From Halisarca cf. caerulea (taxonomy: Eukaryota; Porifera; Demospongiae; Chondrillida; Halisarcidae), in contig CAUJGJ010000161.1 in the NCBI GenBank assembly GCA_963170055.1, positions 2,543,475-2,607,474 of the forward strand: 64,000 bases of DNA, in the 5' to 3' direction. The notes under the pieces were generated by a model. The model did no database searches, was not told where the DNA came from, and saw nothing but the letters and a program-made list of their open reading frames with translations. The position numbers were made by a program, and so were the translations under genes. Of the stretch, positions 1-14,067 are shown in pieces. Position 1 is the first letter of the stretch; the number at the start of each line of letters is the position of its first letter.

Positions 1-173
1 CTAAGATATGACAAATAAAATACTAATTTTAACTTTCTAAGAAAGTTAAGCTTAAAACGTTAATAACTTTAAATAATATTTATCGCAAAGATAAAGTTAG
101 AAACATAACTTTAAAATTAGGCAAAGTGAAAAATTGGCAAAGTTCTTAAGATATGACAAATGAAATACTAATT

Positions 174-194
174 TTAACTTTCTAAGAAAGTTAA
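174..194. repeat. Dyad (hairpin-forming palindrome) of the satellite unit, representative copy
   Basis: Unit positions 29-49 form a perfect 9-bp stem, TTAACTTTC with its complement GAAAGTTAA, around a 3-base TAA loop. The copy given is in the unit starting at 146. The same dyad is in most of the roughly 437 units. Two common variants weaken it: 'ttcaac' units lose the eighth stem pair, and 'cataag' units change the loop side. A rarer ctttccaag variant alters only the loop. It is a candidate for hairpin or cruciform extrusion; whether it forms in cells cannot be read from sequence. Confidence 0.8.
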
Positions 195-435
195 GTTTAA
201 AACGTTACAAACTTTAAATAATATTTATCGCAAAGATATAGTTAGAAACATAACTTTAAATTTAAGCAAAGTGAAAAATTGGCAAAGTTCCTAAGATATG
301 ACAAATAAAATACTAATTTTAACTTTCTAAGAAAGTTAAGTTTAAAACGTTAATAACTTTAAATAATATTTATCGCAAAGATAAAGTTAGAAACATAACT
401 TTAAAATTAGGCAAAGTGAAAAATTGGCAAAGTTC

Positions 436-3400
436 TTAAGATATGACAAATGAAATACTAATTTTAACTTTCTAAGAAAGTTAAGTTTAAAACGTTACAA
501 AGTTTAAATAATATTTATCGCAAAGATAAAGTTAGAAACATAACTTTAAAATTAGGCAAAGTGAAATATTGGCAAAGTTTCTAAGATATGACAAATGAAA
601 TACTAATTTTAACTTCATAAGAAAGTTAAGTTTAAAACGTTACAAACTTTAAATAATATTTATCGCAAAGATAAAGTTAGAAACATAACTTTAAAATTAG
701 GCAAAGCGAAAAATTGGCAAAGTTCCTAAGATATGACAAATGAAATACTAATTTTAACTTTCTAAGAAAGTTAAGTTTAAAACGTTACAAACTTTAAATA
801 ATATTTATCGCAAAGATATAGTTAGAAACATAACTTTAAATTTAAGCAAAGTGAAAAATTGGCAAAGTTCCTAAGATATGACAAATAAAATACTAATTTT
901 AACTTTCTAAGAAAGTTAAGTTTAAAACGTTAATAACTTTAAATAATATTTATCGCAAAGATAAAGTTAGAAACATAACTTTAAAATTAGGCAAAGTGAA
1001 AAATTGGCAAAGTTCTTAAGATATGACAAATGAAATACTAATTTTAACTTTCTAAGAAAGTTAAGTTTAAAACGTTACAAACTTTAAATAATATTTATCG
1101 CAAAGATATAGTTAGAAACATACCTTTAAATTTAAGCAAAGTGAAAAATTGGCAAAGTTCCTAAGATATGACAAATAAAATACTAATTTTAACTTTCTAA
1201 GAAAGTTAAGTTTAAAACGTTAATAACTTTAAATAATATTTATCGCAAAGATAAAGTTAGAAACATAACTTTAAAATTAGGCAAAGTGAAAAATTGGCAA
1301 AGTTCTTAAGATATGACAAATGAAATACTAATTTTAACTTTCTAAGAAAGTTAAGTTTAAAACGTTACAAACTTTAAATAATATTTATCGCAAAGATATA
1401 GTTAGAAACATAACTTTAAATTTAAGCAAAGTGAAAAATTGGCAAAGTTCCTTAGATATGACAAATGAAATACTAATTTTAACTTTCTAAGAAAGTTAAG
1501 TTTAAAACGTTAATAACTTTAAATAATATTTATCGCAAAGATAAAGTTAGAAACATAACTTTAAAATTAGGCAAAGTGAAAAATTGGCAAAGTTCTTAAG
1601 ATATGACAAATGAAATACTAATTTTAACTTTCTAAGAAAGTTAAGTTTGAAACGTTACAAACTTTAAATAATATTTATCGCAAAGATAAAGTTAGAAAGA
1701 TAACTATAAAATTAGGCAAAGTGAAAAATTGGCAAAGTTCCTAAGATATGACAAATGAAATACTAATTTTAACTTTCTAAGAAAGTTAAGTTTAAAACGT
1801 TACAAACTTTAAATAATATTTTATCGCAAAGATAAAGTTAGAAACATAACTTTAAAATTAGGCAAAGTGAAATATTGGCAAAGTTCCTAAGATATGACAA
1901 ATGAAATACTAATTTCAACTTTCTAAGAAAGTTAAGTTTAAAACGTTACAAACTTGATATAATATTTATCGCAAAGATAAAGTTAGAAACATAACTTTAA
2001 AATTAGGCAAAGTGAAAAATTGGCAAAGTTCCTAAGATATGACAAATGAAATACTAATTTTAACTTTCTAAGAAAGTTAAGTTTAAAACGTTACAAACTT
2101 TAAATAATATTTATCGCAAAGATATAGTTAGAAACATAACTTTAAATTTAAGCAAAGTGAAAAATTGGCAAAGTTCCTAAGATATGACAAATAAAATACT
2201 AATTTCAACTTTCTAAGAAAGTTAAGTTTAAAACGTTACAAACTTTAAATAATATTTATCGCAAAGATAAAGTTAGAAACATAACTTTAAAATTAGGCAA
2301 AGTGAAAAATTGGCAAAGTTCCTAAGATATGACAAATGAAATACTAATTTTAACTTTCTAAGAAAGTTAAGTTTAAAACGTTACAAACTTTAAATAGTAT
2401 TTATCGCAAAGATAAAGTTAGAAACTTGGCTTAAAAATTAGGCAAAGTGAAATATTGGCAAAGTTCCTAAGATATGACAAATGAAATACTAATTTCAACT
2501 TTCTAAGAAAGTTAAGTTTAAAACGTTACAAACTTTAAATAATATTTATCGCAAAGATAAAGTTAGAAACATAACTTTAAATTTAAGCAAAGAGAAAAAT
2601 TGGCAAAGTTCCTAAGATATGACAAATGAAATACTAATTCTAACTTTCTAAGAAAGTTAAGTTTAAAACGTTACAAAGTTTAAATAATATTTATCGCAAA
2701 GATATAGTTAGAAACATAACTTTAAATTTAAGCAAAGTGAAAAATTGGCAAAGTTCCTAAGATATGACAAATAAAATACTAATTTTAACTTTCTAAGAAA
2801 GTTAAGTTTAAAACGTTAATAACTTTAAATAATATTTATCGCAAAGATAAAGTTAGAAACATAACTTTAAAATTAGGCAAAGTGAAAAATTGGCAAAGTT
2901 CTTAAGATATGACAAATGAAATACTAATTTTAACTTTCTAAGAAAGTTAAGTTTAAAACGTTACAAAGTTTAAATAATATTTATCGCAAAGATAAAGTTA
3001 GAAACATAACTTTAAAATTAGGCAAAGTGAAATATTGGCAAAGTTTCTAAGATATGACAAATGAAATACTAATTTTAACTTCATAAGAAAGTTAAGTTTA
3101 AAACGTTACAAACTTTAAATAATATTTATCGCAAAGATAAAGTTAGAAACATAACTTTAAAATTAGGCAAAGCGAAAAATTGGCAAAGTTCCTAAGATAT
3201 GACAAATGAAATACTAATTTTAACTTTCTAAGAAAGTTAAGTTTAAAACGTTACAAACTTTAAATAATATTTATCGCAAAGATATAGTTAGAAACATAAC
3301 TTTAAATTTAAGCAAAGTGAAAAATTGGCAAAGTTCCTAAGATATGACAAATAAAATACTAATTTTAACTTTCTAAGAAAGTTAAGTTTAAAACGTTAAT

Positions 3401-4206
3401 AACTTTAAATAATATTTATCGCAAAGATAAAGTTAGAAACATAACTTTAAAATTAGGCAAAGTGAAAAATTGGCAAAGTTCTTAAGATATGACAAATGAA
3501 ATACTAATTTTAACTTTATAAAAAAGTTAAGTTTAAAACGTTACAAACTTTAAATAATATTTATCGCAAAGATATAGTTAGAAACATAACTTTAAATTTA
3601 AGCAAAGTGAAAAATTGGCAAAGTTCCTAAGATATGACAAATAAAATACTAATTTTAACTTTCTAAGAAAGTTAAGTTTAAAACGTTAATAACTTTAAAT
3701 AATATTTATCGCAAAGATAAAGTTAGAAACATAACTTTAAAATTAGGCAAAGTGAAAAATTGTCAAAGTTCTTAAGATATGACAAATGAAATACTAATTT
3801 TAACTTTCTAAGAAAGTTAAGTTTAAAACGTTACAAACTTTAAATAATATTTATCGCAAAGATATAGTTAGAAACATAACTTTAAATTTAAGCAAAGTGA
3901 AAAATTGGCAAAGTTCCTTAGATATGACAAATGAAATACTAATTTTAACTTTCTAAGAAAGTTAAGTTTAAAACGTTAATAACTTTAAATAATATTTATC
4001 GCAAAGATAAAGTTAGAAACATAACTTTAAAATTAGGCAAAGTGAAAAATTGGCAAAGTTCTTAAGATATGACAAATGAAATACTAATTTTAACTTTCTA
4101 AGAAAGTTAAGTTTGAAACGTTACAAACTTTAAATAATATTTATCGCAAAGATAAAGTTAGAAAGATAACTATAAAATTAGGCAAAGTGAAAAATTGGCA
4201 AAGTTC
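436..4206 (+). repeat. Higher-order repeat, 17 units (2466 bp), about 1.5 copies
   Basis: The variant order from 436 repeats from 2902. Matching landmarks lie 2466 bp apart: the acaaagt/aaatatt unit (436 and 2902), the 'cataag' unit with gcgaaaaatt (581 and 3047), the 'cttag' start (1451 and 3917), and the gtttgaaac plus gaaagataac unit (1596 and 4062). The period is 17 x 145 plus the single inserted t near 1820. The match ends at the next unit: 1741 is a gataaag unit with the extra t, while 4207 is a gatatag unit. Private changes in the second copy, such as the altered palindrome at 3482, show it has diverged. Confidence 0.85.
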
Positions 4207-7200
4207 CTAAGATATGACAAATGAAATACTAATTTTAACTTTCTAAGAAAGTTAAGTTTAAAACGTTACAAACTTTAAATAATATTTATCGCAAAGATAT
4301 AGTTAGAAACATAACTTTAAATTTAAGCAAAGTGAAAAATTGGCAAAGTTCCTAAGATATGACAAATAAAATACTAATTTCAACTTTCTAAGAAAGTTAA
4401 GTTTAAAACGTTACAAACTTTAAATAATATTTATCGCAAAGATAAAGTTAGAAACATAACTTTAAAATTAGGCAAAGTGAAAAATTGGCAAAGTTCCTAA
4501 GATATGACAAATGAAATACTAATTTTAACTTTCTAAGAAAGTTAAGTTTAAAACGTTACAAACTTTAAATAATATTTATCGCAAAGATAAAGTTAGAAAC
4601 ATAACTTTAAAATTAGGCAAAGTGAAATTTTGGCAAAGTTCCTAAGATATGACAAATGAAATACTAATTTCAACTTTCTAAGAAAGTTAAGTTTAAAACG
4701 TTACAAACTTTAAATAATATTTATCGCAAAGATAAAGTTAGAAACATAACTTTAAATTTAAGCAAAGTGAAAAATTGGCAAAGTTCCTAAGATATGACAA
4801 ATGAAATACTAATTTTAACTTTCTAAGAAAGTTAAGTTTAAACCGTTACAAACTTTATATAATATTTATCGCAAAGATAAAGTTAGAAACATAACTTTAA
4901 ATTTAAGCAAAGAGAAAAATTGGCAAAGTTCCTAAGATATGACAAATGAAATACTAATTTTAACTTTCTAAGAAAGTTAAGTTTAAAACGTTACAAACTT
5001 TAAATAATATTTATCGCAAAGATAAAGTTAGAAACTTGGGTTAAAAATTAGGCAAAGTGAAATATTGGCAAAGTTCCTAAGATATGACAAATGAAATACT
5101 AATTTCAACTTTCTAAGAAAGTTAAGTTTAAAACGTTACAAACTTTAAATAATATTTATCGCAAAGATAAAGTTAGAAACATAACTTTAAATTTAAGCAA
5201 AGAGAAAAATTGGCAAAGTTCCTAAGATATGACAAATGAAATACTAATTTTAACTTTCTAAGAAAGTTAAGTTTAAAACGTTACAAACTTTAAATAATAT
5301 TTTATCGCAAAGATAAAGTTAGAAACATAACTTTAAAATTAGGCAAAGTGAAATATTGGCAAAGTTCCTAAGATATGACAAATGAAATACTAATTTCAAC
5401 TTTCTAAGAAAGTTAAGTTTAAAACGTTACAAACTTGATATAATATTTATCGCAAAGATAAAGTTAGAAACATAACTTTAAAATTAGGCAAAGTGAAAAA
5501 TTGGCAAAGTTCCTAAGATATGACAAATGAAATACTAATTTTAACTTTCTAAGAAAGTTAAGTTTAAAACGTTACAAACTTTAAATAATATTTATCGCAA
5601 AGATATAGTTAGAAACATAACTTTAAATTTAAGCAAAGTGAAAAATTGGCAAAGTTCCTAAGATATGACAAATAAAATACTAATTTCAACTTTCTAAGAA
5701 AGTTAAGTTTAAAACGTTACAAACTTTAAATAATATTTATCGCAAAGATAAAGTTAGAAACATAACTTTAAAATTAGGCAAAGTGAAAAATTGGCAAAGT
5801 TCCTAAGATATGACAAATGAAATACTAATTTTAACTTTCTAAGAAAGTTAAGTTTAAAACGTTACAAACTTTAAATAGTATTTATCGCAAAGATAAAGTT
5901 AGAAACTTGGCTTAAAAATTAGGCAAAGTGAAATATTGGCAAAGTTCCTAAGATATGACAAATGAAATACTAATTTCAACTTTCTAAGAAAGTTAAGTTT
6001 AAAACGTTACAAACTTTAAATAATATTTATCGCAAAGATAAAGTTAGAAACATAACTTTAAATTTAAGCAAAGAGAAAAATTGGCAAAGTTCCTAAGATA
6101 TGACAAATGAAATACTAATTCTAACTTTCTAAGAAAGTTAAGTTTAAAACGTTACAAAGTTTAAATAATATTTATCGCAAAGATAAAGTTAGAAACATAA
6201 CTTTAAAATTAGGCAAAGTGAAATATTGGCAAAGTTTCTAAGATATGACAAATGAAATACTAATTTTAACTTCATAAGAAAGTTAAGTTTAAAACGTTAC
6301 AAACTTTAAATAATATTTATCGCAAAGATAAAGTTAGAAACATAACTTTAAAATTAGGCAAAGCGAAAAATTGGCAAAGTTCCTAAGATATGACAAATGA
6401 AATACTAATTTTAACTTTCTAAGAAAGTTAAGTTTAAAACGTTACAAACTTTAAATAATATTTATCGCAAAGATAAAGTTAGAAACATAACTTTAAATTT
6501 AAGCAAAGAGAAAAATTGGCAAAGTTCCTAAGATATGACAAATGAAATACTAATTCTAACTTTCTAAGAAAGTTAAGTTTAAAACGTTACAAAGTTTAAA
6601 TAATATTTATCGCAAAGATAAAGTTAGAAACATAACTTTAAAATTAGGCAAAGTGAAATATTGGCAAAGTTTCTAAGATATGACAAATGAAATACTAATT
6701 TTAACTTCATAAGAAAGTTAAGTTTAAAACGTTACAAACTTTAAATAATATTTATCGCAAAGATATAGTTAGAAACATAACTTTAAATTTAAGCAAAGTG
6801 AAAAATTGGCAAAGTTCCTAAGATATGACAAATAAAATACTAATTTTAACTTTCTAAGAAAGTTAAGTTTAAAACGTTAATAACTTTAAATAATATTTAT
6901 CGCAAAGATAAAGTTAGAAACATAACTTTAAAATTAGGCAAAGTGAAAAATTGGCAAAGTTCTTAAGATATGACAAATGAAATACTAATTTTAACTTTCT
7001 AAGAAAGTTAAGTTTAAAACGTTACAAAGTTTAAATAATATTTATCGCAAAGATAAAGTTAGAAACATAACTTTAAAATTAGGCAAAGTGAAATATTGGC
7101 AAAGTTTCTAAGATATGACAAATGAAATACTAATTTTAACTTCATAAGAAAGTTAAGTTTAAAACGTTACAAACTTTAAATAATATTTATCGCAAAGATA

Positions 7201-9282
7201 AAGTTAGAAACATAACTTTAAAATTAGGCAAAGCGAAAAATTGGCAAAGTTCCTAAGATATGACAAATGAAATACTAATTTTAACTTTCTAAGAAAGTTA
7301 AGTTTAAAACGTTACAAACTTTAAATAATATTTATCGCAAAGATATAGTTAGAAACATAACTTTAAATTTAAGCAAAGTGAAAAATTGGCAAAGTTCCTA
7401 AGATATGACAAATAAAATACTAATTTTAACTTTCTAAGAAAGTTAAGTTTAAAACGTTAATAACTTTAAATAATATTTATCGCAAAGATAAAGTTAGAAA
7501 CATAACTTTAAAATTAGGCAAAGTGAAAAATTGGCAAAGTTCTTAAGATATGACAAATGAAATACTAATTTTAACTTTCTAAGAAAGTTAAGTTTAAAAC
7601 GTTACAAACTTTAAATAATATTTATCGCAAAGATATAGTTAGAAACATAACTTTAAATTTAAGCAAAGTGAAAAATTGGCAAAGTTCCTAAGATATGACA
7701 AATAAAATACAAATTTTAACTTTCTAAGAAAGTTAAGTTTAAAACGTTAATAACTTTAAATAATATTTATCGCAAAGATAAAGTTAGAAACATAACTTTA
7801 AAATTAGGCAAAGTGAAAAATTGGCAAAGTTCTTAAGATATGACAAATGAAATACTAATTTTAACTTTCTAAGAAAGTTAAGTTTAAAACGTTACAAACT
7901 TTAAATAATATTTATCGCAAAGATATAGTTAGAAACATAACTTTAAATTTAAGCAAAGTGAAAAATTGGCAAAGTTCCTTAGATATGACAAATGAAATAC
8001 TAATTTTAACTTTCTAAGAAAGTTAAGTTTAAAACGTTAATAACTTTAAATAATATTTATCGCAAAGATAAAGTTAGAAACATAACTTTAAAATTAGGCA
8101 AAGTGAAAAATTGGCAAAGTTCTTAAGATATGACAAATGAAATACTAATTTTAACTTTCTAAGAAAGTTAAGTTTGAAACGTTACAAACTTTAAATAATA
8201 TTTATCGCAAAGATAAAGTTAGAAAGATAACTATAAAATTAGGCAAAGTGAAAAATTGGCAAAGTTCCTAAGATATGACAAATGAAATACTAATTTTAAC
8301 TTTCTAAGAAAGTTAAGTTTAAAACGTTACAAACTTTAAATAATATTTATCGCAAAGATATAGTTAGAAACATAACTTTAAATTTAAGCAAAGTGAAAAA
8401 TTGGCAAAGTTCCTAAGATATGACAAATAAAATACTAATTTCAACTTTCTAAGAAAGTTAAGTTTAAAACGTTACAAACTTTAAATAATATTTATCGCAA
8501 AGATAAAGTTAGAAACATAACTTTAAAATTAGGCAAAGTGAAAAATTGGCAAAGTTCCTAAGATATGACAAATGAAATACTAATTTTAACTTTCTAAGAA
8601 AGTTAAGTTTAAAACGTTACAAACTTTAAATAATATTTATCGCAAAGATAAAGTTAGAAACATAACTTTAAAATTATTCAAAGTGAAATTTTGGCAAAGT
8701 TCCTAAGATATGACAAATGAAATACTAATTTCAACTTTCTAAGAAAGTTAAGTTTAAAACGTTACAAACTTTAAATAATATTTATCGCAAAGATAAAGTT
8801 AGAAACATAACTTTAAATTTAAGCAAAGTGAAAAATTGGCAAAGTTCCTAAGATATGACAAATGAAATACTAATTTTAACTTTCTAAGAAAGTTAAGTTT
8901 AAACCGTTACAAACTTTATATAATATTTATCGCAAAGATAAAGTTAGAAACATAACTTTAAATTTAAGCAAAGAGAAAAATTGGCAAAGTTCCTAAGATA
9001 TGACAAATGAAATACTAATTTTAACTTTCTAAGAAAGTTAAGTTTAAAACGTTACAAACTTTAAATAATATTTATCGCAAAGATAAAGTTAGAAACTTGG
9101 GTTAAAAATTAGGCAAAGTGAAATATTGGCAAAGTTCCTAAGATATGACAAATGAAATACTAATTTCAACTTTCTAAGAAAGTTAAGTTTAAAACGTTAC
9201 AAACTTTAAATAATATTTATCGCAAAGATAAAGTTAGAAACATAACTTTAAATTTAAGCAAAGAGAAAAATTGGCAAAGTTC
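2757..9282 (+). repeat. 17-unit block duplicated at an offset of 4061 bp (2757-5221 and 6818-9282)
   Basis: Seventeen consecutive units from 2757 match those from 6818 variant for variant. Examples are the acaaagt unit (2902/6963), the cttag unit (3917/7978), the gtttgaaac unit (4062/8123), the aaccgtt plus tatata unit (4787/8848) and the rare aaacttgggtt unit (near 5031 and 9092). The offset is 28 x 145 + 1; the extra base is the inserted t near 5300, which lies between the copies. Matching stops at 5222 versus 9283. Between the copies, units from 5222 repeat those from 1741 (offset 3481), so at least two overlapping duplications built this region. Private changes (ttgtcaaag near 3762, atacaaatt near 7707, aaattattcaaag near 8672) date from after the copying. 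Confidence 0.83.
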
Positions 9283-11602
9283 CTAAGATATGACAAATGA
9301 AATACTAATTCTAACTTTCTAAGAAAGTTAAGTTTAAAACGTTACAAACTTTAAATAATATTTATCGCAAAGATAAAGTTAGAAACATAACTTTAAAATT
9401 AGGCAAAGTGAAATATTGGCAAAGTTTCTAAGATATGACAAATGAAATACTAATTTTAACTTCATAAGAAAGTTAAGTTTAAAACGTTACAAACTTTAAA
9501 TAATATTTATCGCAAAGATAAAGTTAGAAACATAACTTTAAAATTAGGCAAAGCGAAAAATTGGCAAAGTTCCTAAGATATGACAAATGAAATACTAATT
9601 TTAACTTTCTAAGAAAGTTAAGTTTAAAACGTTACAAACTTTAAATAATATTTATCGCAAAGATATAGTTAGAAACATAACTTTAAATTTAAGCAAAGTG
9701 AAAAATTGGCAAAGTTCCTAAGATATGACAAATAAAATACTAATTTTAACTTTCTAAGAAAGTTAAGTTTAAAACGTTAATAACTTTAAATAATATTTAT
9801 CGCAAAGATAAAGTTAGAAACATAACTTTAAAATTAGGCAAAGTGAAAAATTGGCAAAGTTCTTAAGATATGACAAATGAAATACTAATTTTAACTTTCT
9901 AAGAAAGTTAAGTTTAAAACGTTACAAACTTTAAATAATATTTATCGCAAAGATATAGTTAGAAACATAACTTTAAATTTAAGCAAAGTGAAAAATTGGC
10001 AAAGTTCCTAAGATATGACAAATAAAATACTAATTTTAACTTTCTAAGAAAGTTAAGTTTAAAACGTTAATAACTTTAAATAATATTTATCGCAAAGATA
10101 AAGTTAGAAACATAACTTTAAAATTAGGCAAAGTGAAAAATTGGCAAAGTTCTTAAGATATGACAAATGAAATACTAATTTTAACTTTCTAAGAAAGTTA
10201 AGTTTAAAACGTTACAAACTTTAAATAATATTTATCGCAAAGATATAGTTAGAAACATAACTTTAAATTTAAGCAAAGTGAAAAATTGGCAAAGTTCCTT
10301 AGATATGACAAATGAAATACTAATTTTAACTTTCTAAGAAAGTTAAGTTTAAAACGTTAATAACTTTAAATAATATTTATCGCAAAGATAAAGTTAGAAA
10401 CATAACTTTAAAATTAGGCAAAGTGAAAAATTGGCAAAGTTCTTAAGATATGACAAATGAAATACTAATTTTAACTTTCTAAGAAAGTTAAGTTTGAAAC
10501 GTTACAAACTTTAAATAATATTTATCGCAAAGATAAAGTTAGAAAGATAACTATAAAATTAGGCAAAGTGAAAAATTGGCAAAGTTCCTAAGATATGACA
10601 AATGAAATACTAATTTTAACTTTCTAAGAAAGTTAAGTTTAAAACGTTACAAACTTTAAATAATATTTATCGCAAAGATATAGTTAGAAACATAACTTTA
10701 AATTTAAGCAAAGTGAAAAATTGGCAAAGTTCCTAAGATATGACAAATAAAATACTAATTTCAACTTTCTAAGAAAGTTAAGTTTAAAACGTTACAAACT
10801 TTAAATAATATTTATCGCAAAGATAAAGTTAGAAACATAACTTTAAAATTAGGCAAAGTGAAAAATTGGCAAAGTTCCTAAGATATGACAAATGAAATAC
10901 TAATTTTAACTTTCTAAGAAAGTTAAGTTTAAAACGTTACAAACTTTAAATAATATTTATCGCAAAGATAAAGTTAGAAACATAACTTTAAAATTAGGCA
11001 AAGTGAAATTTTGGCAAAGTTCCTAAGATATGACAAATGAAATACTAATTTCAACTTTCTAAGAAAGTTAAGTTTAAAACGTTACAAACTTTAAATAATA
11101 TTTATCGCAAAGATAAAGTTAGAAACATAACTTTAAATTTAAGCAAAGTGAAAAATTGGCAAAGTTCCTAAGATATGACAAATGAAATACTAATTTCAAC
11201 TTTCTAAGAAAGTTAAGTTTAAACCGTTACAAACTTTATATAATATTTATCGCAAAGATAAAGTTAGAAACATAACTTTAAATTTAAGCAAAGAGAAAAA
11301 TTGGCAAAGTTCCTAAGATATGACAAATGAAATACTAATTTTAACTTTCTAAGAAAGTTAAGTTTAAAACGTTACAAACTTTAAATAATATTTATCGCAA
11401 AGATAAAGTTAGAAACATAACTTTAAATTTAAGCAAAGAGAAAAATTGGCAAAGTTCCTAAGATATGACAAATGAAATACTAATTCTAACTTTCTAAGAA
11501 AGTTAAGTTTAAAACGTTACAAACTTTAAATAATATTTATCGCAAAGATAAAGTTAGAAACATAACTTTAAAATTAGGCAAAGTGAAATATTGGCAAAGT
11601 TT
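7108..11602 (+). repeat. Higher-order repeat of 16 then 15 units (2320 and 2175 bp)
   Basis: Both copies start with a 'cataag' unit that also has gcgaaaaatt (7108 and 9428), and a third such unit starts at 11603. Landmarks 2320 bp apart are the cttag unit (7978/10298), the gtttgaaac unit (8123/10443), the ataaa plus ttcaac unit (8413/10733) and the aaccgtt unit (8848/11168). The second copy is one unit shorter because the aaacttggg unit (8993) and its neighbour are not represented as a pair. After that the offset is 2175 bp, as for the attctaac units at 9283 and 11458. Confidence 0.82.
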
Positions 11603-11747
11603 CTAAGATATGACAAATTAAATACTAATTTTAACTTCATAAGAAAGTTAAGTTTAAAACGTTACAAACTTTAAATAATATTTATCGCAAAGATAAAGTT
11701 AGAAACATAACTTTAAAATTAGGCAAAGCGAAAAATTGGCAAAGTTC

Positions 11748-14067
11748 CTAAGATATGACAAATGAAATACTAATTTTAACTTTCTAAGAAAGTTAAGTTT
11801 AAAACGTTACAAACTTTAAATAATATTTATCGCAAAGATATAGTTAGAAACATAACTTTAAATTTAAGCAAAGTGAAAAATTGGCAAAGTTCCTAAGATA
11901 TGACAAATGAAATACTAATTTTAACTTTCTAAGAAAGTTAAGTTTAAAACGTTAATAACTTTAAATAATATTTATCGCAAAGATAAAGTTAGAAACATAA
12001 CTTTAAAATTAGGCAAAGTGAAAAATTGGCAAAGTTCTTAAAATATGACAAATGAAATACTAATTTTAACTTTCTAAGAAAGTTAAGTTTAAAACGTTAC
12101 AAACTTTAAATAATATTTATCGCAAAGATATAGTTAGAAACATAACTTTAAATTTAAGCAAAGTGAAAAATTGGCAAAGTTCCTTAGATATGACAAATGA
12201 AATACTAATTTTAACTTTCTAAGAAAGTTAAGTTTAAAACGTTAATAACTTTAAATAATATTTATCGCAAAGATAAAGTTAGAAACATAACTTTAAAATT
12301 AGGCAAAGTGAAAAATTGGCAAAGTTCTTAAGATATGACAAATGAAATACTAATTTTAACTTTCTAAGAAAGTTAAGTTTAAAACGTTACAAACTTTAAA
12401 TAATATTTATCGCAAAGATATAGTTAGAAACATAACTTTAAAATTAGGCAAAGTGAAAAATTGGCAAAGTTCTTAAGATATGACAAATGAAATACTAATT
12501 TTAACTTTCTAAGAAAGTTAAGTTTGAAACGTTACAAACTTTAAATAATATTTATCGCAAAGATAAAGTTAGAAAGATAACTATAAAATTAGGCAAAGTG
12601 AAAAATTGGCAAAGTTCCTAAAATATGACAAATGAAATACTAATTTTAACTTTCTAAGAAAGTTAAGTTTAAAACGTTACAAACTTTAAATAATATTTAT
12701 CGCAAAGATATAGTTAGAAACATAACTTTAAATTTAAGCAAAGTGAAAAATTGGCAAAGTTCCTAAGATATGACAAATAAAATACTAATTTCAACTTTCT
12801 AAGAAAGTTAAGTTTAAAACGTTACAAACTTTAAATAATATTTATCGCAAAGATAAAGTTAGAAACATAACTTTAAAATTAGGCAAAGCGAAAAATTGGC
12901 AAAGTTCCTAAGATATGACAAATGAAATACTAATTTTAACTTTCTAAGAAAGTTAAGTTTAAAACGTTACAAACTTTAAATAATATTTATCGCAAAGATA
13001 TAGTTAGAAACATAACTTTAAATTTAAGCAAAGTGAAAAATTGGCAAAGTTCCTAAGATATGACAAATGAAATACTAATTTTAACTTTCTAAGAAAGTTA
13101 AGTTTAAAACGTTAATAACTTTAAATAATATTTATCGCAAAGATAAAGTTAGAAACATAACTTTAAAATTAGGCAAAGTGAAAAATTGGCAAAGTTCTTA
13201 AAATATGACAAATGAAATACTAATTTTAACTTTCTAAGAAAGTTAAGTTTAAAACGTTACAAACTTTAAATAATATTTATCGCAAAGATATAGTTAGAAA
13301 CATAACTTTAAATTTAAGCAAAGTGAAAAATTGGCAAAGTTCCTTAGATATGACAAATGAAATACTAATTTTAACTTTCTAAGAAAGTTAAGTTTAAAAC
13401 GTTAATAACTTTAAATAATATTTATCGCAAAGATAAAGTTAGAAACATAACTTTAAAATTAGGCAAAGTGAAAAATTGGCAAAGTTCTTAAGATATGACA
13501 AATGAAATACTAATTTTAACTTTCTAAGAAAGTTAAGTTTAAAACGTTACAAACTTTAAATAATATTTATCGCAAAGATATAGTTAGAAACATAACTTTA
13601 AAATTAGGCAAAGTGAAAAATTGGCAAAGTTCTTAAGATATGACAAATGAAATACTAATTTTAACTTTCTAAGAAAGTTAAGTTTGAAACGTTACAAACT
13701 TTAAATAATATTTATCGCAAAGATAAAGTTAGAAAGATAACTATAAAATTAGGCAAAGTGAAAAATTGGCAAAGTTCCTAAGATATGACAAATGAAATAC
13801 TAATTTTAACTTTCTAAGAAAGTTAAGTTTAAAACGTTACAAACTTTAAATAATATTTATCGCAAAGATATAGTTAGAAACATAACTTTAAATTTAAGCA
13901 AAGTGAAAAATTGGCAAAGTTCCTAAGATATGACAAATCAAATACTAATTTCAACTTTCTAAGAAAGTTAAGTTTAAAACGTTACAAACTTTAAATAATA
14001 TTTATCGCAAAGATAAAGTTAGAAACATAACTTTAAAATTAGGCAAAGTGAAAAATTGGCAAAGTTC
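11748..14067 (+). repeat. Higher-order repeat, 8 units (1160 bp), two copies
   Basis: Copies are 11748-12907 and 12908-14067. Landmarks 1160 bp apart are the rare 'ttaaaatatg' start (12038/13198), the cttag start (12183/13343) and the gtttgaaac plus gaaagataac unit (12473/13633). The preceding unit of each copy ends in gcgaaaaattgg. The 'ttaaaatatg' start recurs at 14793 and 16533, which are 1740 bp (12 units) apart, so the next segment follows a longer period. Confidence 0.82.

Noticed and set aside
70..81. TATA-like aataatattta as a promoter in each unit
   Set aside because: AT-rich words like this are expected in a sequence with about 21% G+C, and there is no transcript or gene downstream to support it.
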